Of a stretch of 18,887 bases of DNA, positions 13,712-18,887 are shown piece by piece. The DNA is from an uncultured Oscillospiraceae bacterium (GTDB lineage Bacteria; Bacillota; Clostridia; Oscillospirales; Acutalibacteraceae): NCBI GenBank assembly GCA_959596515.1, contig CAUFXR010000045.1, forward strand, positions 1 to 18,887, read 5' to 3'. Below the pieces are notes generated by a model, which saw nothing but the letters and a program-made list of their open reading frames with translations, did not search any database and was not told the DNA's origin. A program made the position numbers and the translations under genes. The number at the start of each line of letters is the position of its first letter. Position 1 is the stretch's first letter.

Positions 13712-13732
13712 TTCTCCCTTGGCGCAAAAATA
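13712..13732. repeat. 21-bp match to 7814-7834
   Basis: TTCTCCCTTGGCGCAAAAATA here and TTCTCCCTCGGCGCATAAATA at 7814-7834 differ at two positions, in the same orientation. The two copies bracket the DtxR/ABC/TetR cargo. They may be remnants of a duplicated element end or of one original gene border. Confidence 0.4.
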
Positions 13733-13738
13733 TAATTT

Positions 13739-13993
13739 CTAAAACAGATAGTAACGATTGGAGGTCGCACTGCCGTTTTCCCGGTAGTGCGGCTCTTTTC
13801 GTATCAGGGCAGCTTTCTCCAAATCCTTTATAGCCCGTTTGACGGTACTGCGGGACAGGGACAAATCTGCGGCTATGGTTTTGATACCCGGCCACGCTTT
13901 TTTCTCTTTATCCATCCTGTCGTGAAGGTAGATATATACGAGCTTTGCCCGATGCGGCAGCTCGGTCTGATATAGCTTTGAAAAATACGGCAA
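13739..13993 (-). CDS. Small helix-turn-helix protein of conjugative element
   Basis: This 84-residue protein is almost entirely one winged-helix domain: PHRAKLVYIYLHDRMD, then the HTH TIAADLSLSRSTVKRAIKDLEKAALI and a wing ending in YYLF. It resembles the HTH_36-type domain found in replication-initiator and accessory proteins of Firmicute mobile elements, and such short versions commonly follow the coupling-protein gene. The start is TTG at 13993, with AGGAGG eight bases upstream. The VirD4 stop (14006) lies only 12 bases before, so the two are co-transcribed. The role is probably transcriptional control of transfer or replication genes. It lacks any catalytic or initiator domain, so it is not a complete Rep protein. 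Confidence 0.75.
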   Translation of the reverse strand: MPYFSKLYQTELPHRAKLVYIYLHDRMDKEKKAWPGIKTIAADLSLSRSTVKRAIKDLEKAALIRKEPHYRENGSATSNRYYLF

Positions 13994-14005
13994 GTGAACA
14001 CCTCC

Positions 14006-15829
14006 TTATCCCGTGCGCACAGGCTTTGATGCTTTTACCTGTTGTGCCGCGTGGTTTATCTCCTGTGCTGTTGTCGCTTCGGCAGGCTCTGTCATGGATT
14101 GACCGCCGGAGGCGTTTGTGGCACGGGGATACGGTTTCTTTTCCTGCGGGTATTGCTTGGTGATGGCGCGAATCAATTTTTCACGGGAGGTGTAGCATAC
14201 CTTTCGTGCGCCCTGATCTTCCACCGTGTAAGGCTCATTCGGGAAGGAAATGCCCCACTTCATGAACAGCTTGAGCCTTGAAACAAAGGGATGCGCTCCT
14301 GTTTTCATCACAATAAAAGAGCCTTTTTTCATAGATTTCAACTCGTCCGCTGTCATCAGAGGACGCTCGGTCATCTGCAGACTTTGAGAGGGATCATTCT
14401 TGCCTCTGCTGACTGAGCCTGTCATCACTGTCCGTGAGCCGAGAGATTTGGAGATGATCTCCGCTGTTTCACTGGAGGGTGCAAAACCGCCTGCAATGGT
14501 AATCTGACAGTTGTCCTTGATAATTTCAGCGCCCTCACGCCCATAATTCTTTTCAAGTTGCTGATAGCTTTGAATGATGCTGACGATGGAGAGCCGCCTT
14601 GAACGAGAAGCGGAGTACATCATCTCTGCGGATTGAATGGTCGGTAGCGTTCCGAATTCATCGCAGTAAAACATAGCGCGGTTCGGCAGCCTGCCGCCGT
14701 TCTCATCGGCAACCGCCAATATCTCACGGTAGAGCTGCTGGATGAGCAGGGACACCATAAAGAAAGAATTCGGGTTTTCCTCCGGCATGACAATAAAAAC
14801 AGCGGATTTCTCGTTGCAAAACTTCTCCGCGTCAATGGCAGTATCAAAACACAAAACCTGTTCCATCTCACTGTCGAGAAAAGCGTTCAGACGGGACATC
14901 GCCGTACTCATAATACTCGCCATCGCCTGATCGCCGGTGGAGAGCGCCGCGCCCGAAAACCACCTTGCTTTGTGATCGGCGGGCAGACGATCCATCAGAA
15001 GCTGAAAATGATTCTTTCCCTTGACACCGCTGGGCGCCAGCAATTCCTGTATCAGCTTGAACACCGATACGATATGGCGTTCTTTGGGTTCTGCAAATTC
15101 TGCGATTAAAAGAATAACCGAGGTCAAAAGACCTTCTGCGGAATCATAAAAGAAAGCGTTCTGACCGTAGGCGGAGGCATCACCGTCACCGTAGATGAGC
15201 GTCTTGGAGATAATTTTGGCATACTTCTCGGATTTTGCTTTGTATGCCACATCGCCGGGAGTTGCCTTGTGCAAGTCCATATATTTATTCACAAGGTGCA
15301 GCAGGTTGTTGCCGTCCGATTTAGTGGGGTTACGCAAGTCAATCACCGCTACATTGTAGCCGTAGCAGTCCTTTGCCACGCCGCCGTAGTTTCGGTAGAG
15401 GTCGCCCTTGGTGTCGGTGGTTAAAAAAGACATCCCGCTGGCACAGGCATATTCCAGATTCGGATACAGCCAGTAGGCGGTTTTGCCGCAGCCCGCCGCG
15501 CCGACCATCATGCAGTGGACATCGGCATCATCCACCATGGCAATCGTTTCTCCGCCTTTGTTCCGACAGCCTACGATGATACCCTGCGGCAGTTCAGGCA
15601 ATACATTTTTCTTTGCTTTCTCCCGCCACAGATCCGGTGTAAACGGTATCTGCTTATAAGTGCGCCGGATTTCTGATTTGGATGCGAAGCGAGCCGTACC
15701 GTGCTGACCGTCACCGACCGTTTTGGATTTGATGTTGTTGAGGTTATAGATATGGGCAAGGAGGGTTACACCGCCCAGCGCACAAAACATAACCACAGCG
15801 ACAACAATTAGAGTTGTAATACCGGACAT
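14006..15829 (-). CDS. VirD4/TraG-type conjugative coupling ATPase
   Basis: This 607-residue type IV coupling protein brings the relaxase-bound DNA to the conjugation channel. An N-terminal membrane helix (about 5-28) is followed by the ATPase. Walker A is GAAGCGKT (110-117). Walker B is FYCDEFGTLP (387-396, DEFG), with VIDLRNPTKSDGNNLL and the MPEENPNSFFMVSLLIQQLYREIL block typical of the TraG family. The size fits the CD1115-like VirD4 family of Tn1549-type elements. GAGG lies seven bases before the ATG. The start overlaps the 3' end of the methyltransferase gene by 86 bases in another frame. It belongs to the leftward transfer operon, together with the HTH gene after it. It looks intact. 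Confidence 0.92.
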   Translation of the reverse strand: MSGITTLIVVAVVMFCALGGVTLLAHIYNLNNIKSKTVGDGQHGTARFASKSEIRRTYKQIPFTPDLWREKAKKNVLPELPQGIIVGCRNKGGETIAMVDDADVHCMMVGAAGCGKTAYWLYPNLEYACASGMSFLTTDTKGDLYRNYGGVAKDCYGYNVAVIDLRNPTKSDGNNLLHLVNKYMDLHKATPGDVAYKAKSEKYAKIISKTLIYGDGDASAYGQNAFFYDSAEGLLTSVILLIAEFAEPKERHIVSVFKLIQELLAPSGVKGKNHFQLLMDRLPADHKARWFSGAALSTGDQAMASIMSTAMSRLNAFLDSEMEQVLCFDTAIDAEKFCNEKSAVFIVMPEENPNSFFMVSLLIQQLYREILAVADENGGRLPNRAMFYCDEFGTLPTIQSAEMMYSASRSRRLSIVSIIQSYQQLEKNYGREGAEIIKDNCQITIAGGFAPSSETAEIISKSLGSRTVMTGSVSRGKNDPSQSLQMTERPLMTADELKSMKKGSFIVMKTGAHPFVSRLKLFMKWGISFPNEPYTVEDQGARKVCYTSREKLIRAITKQYPQEKKPYPRATNASGGQSMTEPAEATTAQEINHAAQQVKASKPVRTG

Positions 15830-17123
15830 GGATCATCCTCGCTTTCTTCGGATATCCTTTCTGAAGTTGCTCTTGGTAGATTCGCTTAATAACAGCACCG
15901 ACAGCAGAAACGACAGGTACACTTACGGCATTGCCTGCCATTTTGTATAGCCGTCCGTCCTTCAGTCCCGTGGCGACTGCCTTATCGAATTGTTCATCCG
16001 CAAAGCCCTGCAAGCGCCAGCATTCTCTCGGCGTCAGCTTGCGCACACGACCGTAGCGGAGAATGCCGTGCCTGTCCTGCACCGTCAGCGTGAACATCGG
16101 CTCGTTAGGCTCTTTTATCCAACGGCCTTGCTGACGGATGGTTTTCTTGTCGGGCGTTACTACGGCTCTCGGCTCATCCTCAATAAACACGGCGGAGTGT
16201 TCGCCTTTGTGCTTGCTGATGCCACTGTCCTGTCGGGCAGTAATGCACCGAGCCGTTTCGGTGAGCTTTGCTCCGGCGTTCATGTCGATAAAAAAATAGC
16301 CCTGCGTATTGCCGGGCGTTACGGTATGAGCGATCTTTTCTCCGACCCGACCTCGCCGTGTATTCATTGTCGGGTAGGCAAGGTCGATGCTGTCGCCGGG
16401 GTGTGCGAGCTGAAAGCCGGATTTCGTATCTACCTTGATAGGCAGGGCTACATCGTAGAGTCCGGTTTTTCCTCCGAAGCCTCCGGCGCCGCTTGTGAGA
16501 GTAATGCCGACTCCCTCGTCCGAGTAGACCCGATTGCCCTCTGTGCCTCCAAGGAGTTGGATAAGAGACGCTGCATTTGCGTTTGTGAAAGATAGTATTT
16601 CTCCGGCACATCTTTCTCTAAGATATCCGATAAGATACACTCTCTTTCGGGCTTGGGGGACTCCGAAATTCTTGCTGTTAAGCACCTGCCATGCGACATC
16701 GTACCCCAATTCATCCAGCGCAGCGAGGATGGTCGCAAAAGTCCTGCCTTTGTCATGCGACAGCAGACCGGGAACATTTTCAAGCAACAAAAAAGGTGGT
16801 CTTTTAACGGCGGCAATTCGGGCGATCTCAAAAAAGAGAGTGCCTCTTGTGTCATCTTGGAATCCTCTGCGGAGCCCTGCGATACTGAAGGACTGACAGG
16901 GAAAACCGCCGCAAATAAGGTCGATATCCGGCAGGGTGTGTGGATCAATGGTTCTTGCGTCTGCAAAATATAACTCTCCTTTCGTGGGGTACATGGCGTC
17001 ATACGCCTGCTTTGCGTATTTGTCTATCTCGCAGTAGCCGACGCACTCAAAGCCGCCGAGCCGTTCAAGCCCAGAACGAAAGCCGCCGATGCCCGCAAAC
17101 ATATCCAAAAATCTAATTGGCAT
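15744..17123 (-). CDS. DNA (cytosine-5) methyltransferase, element-borne orphan
   Basis: This 459-residue enzyme transfers a methyl group from S-adenosylmethionine to C5 of cytosine in DNA. Motifs appear in order: I DMFAGIGG (7-14), IV GGFPCQSFS (72-80, catalytic C76), VI ENV (115-117), VIII QARKRVY (157-163), a long target-recognition region (about 170-355), IX KLTPRECWRLQGF and X GNAVSVPV. No restriction endonuclease lies beside it, so protection of the incoming element against host restriction is the likely role. The target sequence cannot be read. The last 28 or so codons overlap virD4 and encode a Cys-rich tail (NCCRCGYVLCAGRCNPPCPYL) that is probably a by-product of the overlap. The ribosome binding site is weak. 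Confidence 0.93.
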   Translation of the reverse strand: MPIRFLDMFAGIGGFRSGLERLGGFECVGYCEIDKYAKQAYDAMYPTKGELYFADARTIDPHTLPDIDLICGGFPCQSFSIAGLRRGFQDDTRGTLFFEIARIAAVKRPPFLLLENVPGLLSHDKGRTFATILAALDELGYDVAWQVLNSKNFGVPQARKRVYLIGYLRERCAGEILSFTNANAASLIQLLGGTEGNRVYSDEGVGITLTSGAGGFGGKTGLYDVALPIKVDTKSGFQLAHPGDSIDLAYPTMNTRRGRVGEKIAHTVTPGNTQGYFFIDMNAGAKLTETARCITARQDSGISKHKGEHSAVFIEDEPRAVVTPDKKTIRQQGRWIKEPNEPMFTLTVQDRHGILRYGRVRKLTPRECWRLQGFADEQFDKAVATGLKDGRLYKMAGNAVSVPVVSAVGAVIKRIYQEQLQKGYPKKARMIHVRYYNSNCCRCGYVLCAGRCNPPCPYL

Positions 17124-17171
17124 AGGTCATCCGACCGATACCGTTGTTTTTTCTGTTCCGCCTCACTTTCC

Positions 17172-17645
17172 TTACATCGTCATACCGAAGCCCTCGGCCT
17201 CGTCCTCATCCTCTGTTTCCTCATCGTTGCCGTTGTCGCCCTCACATTCGCCCGCAAAACCGTTTTCTGCGACTTCCTCGTCCGTTTCTTCGCAGATATC
17301 CTCTGCGGGGCTTTCGGCGTCGATTTGGCTCTCACGCTCGGCCTGTTCTCGGTCGAGCTCAGTTTCAATAAGACCGAGGACGAATTCCTTCTGACTCATA
17401 TTATTGCGGTGCAGGTAATCCTTGATCCTCTGAAACAGTTCCTCCGGCACCTGAAATGCCATCGTTCTCATATTGCCCATGCTATTTCCTTCTTTCTGCT
17501 GTATTTTCGGGTGAAGCTCATCGTCCACCGCAAGAGTAATGAATTCAGCCATTGTCATCCCTTCATGCCGTTCGAGATATTCTCTGATTTCGGCATGGAG
17601 GTTAGCGTCGATTTTTACGGTGATGCCTTTCTTTTCATCCGCCAT
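17172..17645 (-). CDS. Protein with two ribbon-helix-helix-like domains and acidic tail
   Basis: This 157-residue protein has two similar segments, residues about 7-45 (ITVKIDANLHAEIREYL, then TMAEFITLAVDDEL) and 61-98 (MAFQVPEELFQRIKDYL, then SQKEFVLGLIETEL). Each has the strand-helix-helix pattern of MetJ/Arc-like RHH DNA-binding proteins. Residues 110-152 are a disordered acidic tail. One chain may thus supply a whole RHH dimer. It is widespread in type in Tn1549-like elements; the role there is unknown, with transcriptional control or plasmid-like maintenance as likely options. Its ATG overlaps the stop of the upstream 46-residue gene by 11 bases, and the start is the first good one. It lies 48 bases ahead of the methyltransferase gene in the same operon. 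Confidence 0.75.
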   Translation of the reverse strand: MADEKKGITVKIDANLHAEIREYLERHEGMTMAEFITLAVDDELHPKIQQKEGNSMGNMRTMAFQVPEELFQRIKDYLHRNNMSQKEFVLGLIETELDREQAERESQIDAESPAEDICEETDEEVAENGFAGECEGDNGNDEETEDEDEAEGFGMTM

Positions 17646-17775
17646 TGCGCTCGTTCCTTTCTATATATTTTTTGATAATTTCCGCAAGCAGTTCCTCTGC
17701 CGACACTTCACGCTCGGCGGCTTCTCGGAGCAGCATATCTGCCTGCGGCTGTGGAATTAAAATATCGTGTTCCAA
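17635..17775 (-). CDS. 46-residue RHH-like protein, TTG start
   Basis: A 47-codon frame starts at TTG (17775) with AGGAGG seven bases upstream. The product begins EHDILIPQPQADMLLREA and ends in AEELLAEIIKKYIERNERNGG. The sequence AAEREVSAEELLAEIIKKYI has the helix-turn-helix spacing of small RHH or antitoxin-like proteins. It has no toxin partner beside it. Its last codons overlap the ATG of the double-RHH gene by 11 bases, which suggests translational coupling. It falls below usual ORF-length cut-offs, so it is easily missed. Confidence 0.65.
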   Translation of the reverse strand: MEHDILIPQPQADMLLREAAEREVSAEELLAEIIKKYIERNERNGG

Positions 17776-17786
17776 TAGGCAACCTC

Positions 17787-18089
17787 CTACATTCCCATAA
17801 CGGGGTCGTTGTCCTCATCCATGTCCTCGCTGTCGGCCTGTTCCTCAGCAAGCTCTTCATCGGTGAGCTTGCGGAAGGAGTCCTCGCCGGGAATGATACC
17901 GAGTTGTCTGCCGTTGTCAAAGGCACAGTGCATGGTACACATATCGTCCACATACTTTACCGTGCCGCGCATATCGTCCTCAACGGGGCGGGGATCGTCA
18001 CCCATGTGCAAAAGCAGGATGCGAGTTCCTTTGGGATAGAGTTCTTTGTATCGCTGTGCCTGTCTGTGCAGGCGGTCATATTCGTTCAT
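17787..18089 (-). CDS. DUF4314 protein of conjugative element
   Basis: This 100-residue protein has the core YPKGTRILLLHMGDDPRPVEDDMRGTVKYVDD, then HCAFDNGRQLGIIPGEDSF, which matches the DUF4314 pattern I know from Tn1549-like elements (small beta-barrel with the LIPGEDSF ending). The C-terminal third is acidic and likely disordered. The start is the ATG at 18089, eight bases after GGAGG; an in-frame ATG at 18104 lies before that ribosome binding site and is rejected. It sits 11 bases upstream of the 46-residue gene. The function is unknown; the fold suggests binding to another protein or nucleic acid. Confidence 0.8.
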   Translation of the reverse strand: MNEYDRLHRQAQRYKELYPKGTRILLLHMGDDPRPVEDDMRGTVKYVDDMCTMHCAFDNGRQLGIIPGEDSFRKLTDEELAEEQADSEDMDEDNDPVMGM

Positions 18090-18111
18090 ACTGTTTACCT
18101 CCATGTTTTCG

Positions 18112-18450
18112 TTATAATTTCATTTCGTAATATTCCTCCGGCGGCCGTAAAAAGGAGAAGTCTACATCCTCGATGTTGTCACAATGTCCGGCAAGGAAAT
18201 TTTCATCCCGTTCCATGCGCATCATCAGATATGCGACCTCCTCGGGAGTGGCGGTCACGGTTTCTTCGCCGCCGTACAAATAGGCTTCGGCGTGTACGCT
18301 GACCTCTGTTTCCGCATCGACATTCTCCATAAAGTCATCAAAGGCTGTCCAGCCGACGAGGTCGTCGTACTCTCTCGGTATCCCACCGACCGTAAATTCA
18401 ATTTCTTCATCGTCTGCGGTTACGGTTACCGCAGAAAACAGCAAGGCCAT
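18112..18450 (-). CDS. Hypothetical mobile-element protein, DUF6329-like
   Basis: This 112-residue acidic protein has a beta-rich first half (ALLFSAVTVTADDEEIEFTV) and a short helical segment PEEVAYLMMRM. From memory it resembles the DUF6329 family carried near DUF4314 in Tn1549-type elements, but this is unchecked. GGAGGG lies seven bases before the ATG. It starts three bases after the stop of the preceding gene, so it is in the same operon. The highly acidic composition is shared with its neighbours, a feature of DNA-mimic and antirestriction proteins, but no ArdA-type motif is visible. Confidence 0.65.
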   Translation of the reverse strand: MALLFSAVTVTADDEEIEFTVGGIPREYDDLVGWTAFDDFMENVDAETEVSVHAEAYLYGGEETVTATPEEVAYLMMRMERDENFLAGHCDNIEDVDFSFLRPPEEYYEMKL

Positions 18451-18453
18451 ATA

Positions 18454-18876
18454 TTACATCCCTCCAATCGTCATTTCGGTGTTTTGCAGATGATCCTCAA
18501 ATTCGTCCTCGGTCATCATGGCGTAGTCATCGCCGCTGTTCCAGAACGAAACGAACAGTTCGCCGTCCATCGTATCAATGGGCTGCTGCTCAAAGCCCTC
18601 GCCGAGCCCGTCAGCACATTGCCCGGTGATCCATTCCCGCAAACGCTCCGTTTCTTCTGTAGTAAGAGGCTCTTTGAGGCTGCAATCGATGCGTCCGAAC
18701 AGTCTGCCACCGTGCAGCTCCACCGACCACACAGCCGAGGTCAGCTTTTCCTTTATGCCGTCATCCTCGTTGTAGTAGGTTGCCATATCGTTTTCGTCAT
18801 TGGCGGTGTAACGATTCAATGCATCGGCGATTTCATCGACGCTGTCGGCAAGGTAGGAATCTCCGACCGTGAACAT
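18454..18876 (-). CDS. Hypothetical acidic mobile-element protein (5' end may lie outside)
   Basis: This protein has 140 residues from the first ATG, strongly acidic, with a central SAVWSVELHGGRLFGRIDC stretch and a Trp/Asp-rich end. I do not recognise the family. The frame is open to the window edge and no proper ribosome binding site precedes the ATG at 18876 (GGAGAT abuts it), so the true start is probably further right. It is the first visible gene of the leftward transfer operon, with the next gene three bases after its stop. Acidic proteins of this kind are frequent in the accessory block of Tn1549-like elements. A DNA-mimic antirestriction role is only a guess. Confidence 0.55.
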   Translation of the reverse strand: MFTVGDSYLADSVDEIADALNRYTANDENDMATYYNEDDGIKEKLTSAVWSVELHGGRLFGRIDCSLKEPLTTEETERLREWITGQCADGLGEGFEQQPIDTMDGELFVSFWNSGDDYAMMTEDEFEDHLQNTEMTIGGM

Positions 18877-18887
18877 ATCTCCGTCGC

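Noticed and set aside
14006..18876. Restriction-modification or phage-defence island
   Set aside because: The methyltransferase has no partner nuclease or helicase beside it; the neighbours are conjugation and mobile-element genes.

Overview
The window looks like a spore-forming, anaerobic gut clostridium (Oscillospiraceae/Lachnospiraceae-type Firmicute). The evidence is a SleB-type spore cortex-lytic enzyme behind a sigma-G-like promoter, consensus sigma-A promoters, strong AGGAGG ribosome binding sites, several TTG starts, and a conjugative-element backbone of the Tn1549/CTn kind. This placement is inference; no rRNA gene is inside the window.

Layout. Positions 1 to about 6700 look like chromosome. 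A strong leftward promoter and a leader resembling an rRNA-operon leader sit at the left edge, back to back with sleB (+). After a bidirectional terminator come four leftward single genes: a lipoprotein, an aldo/keto reductase with two Fe-S clusters, an SLC13/ArsB-type permease, and a GNAT-membrane-PLD-like fusion protein. Two GC-rich minisatellites lie between these genes.

From about 6730 to 13740 the DNA looks accessory, with all genes leftward. It holds a secreted repeat-domain protein broken off in its second repeat, a 5' leader with alternative RNA structures and an 8-codon ORF, a possible small RNA, a DtxR-like regulator with a large C-terminal domain, and a TetR-ABC-ABC operon. The ABC pair resembles the YbtPQ/IrtAB siderophore-related exporter-fold transporters. 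Four copies of a palindrome GTTAG-N6-CTAAC lie before the secreted protein, its leader, the DtxR-like gene and the ABC pair. They suggest one iron or metal regulon that has not been described as a unit to my knowledge (inference).

From 13739 to the right edge a leftward conjugation/maintenance operon of an integrative element runs in the order: hypothetical, DUF6329-like, DUF4314, a 46-residue RHH-like protein, a double RHH protein, a cytosine-5 DNA methyltransferase, a VirD4-type coupling ATPase and a small HTH protein. Integrase, relaxase and VirB4 are not in the window, so the element continues outside it. The cargo (metal regulon and ABC operon) sits immediately downstream of the coupling-protein/HTH pair.
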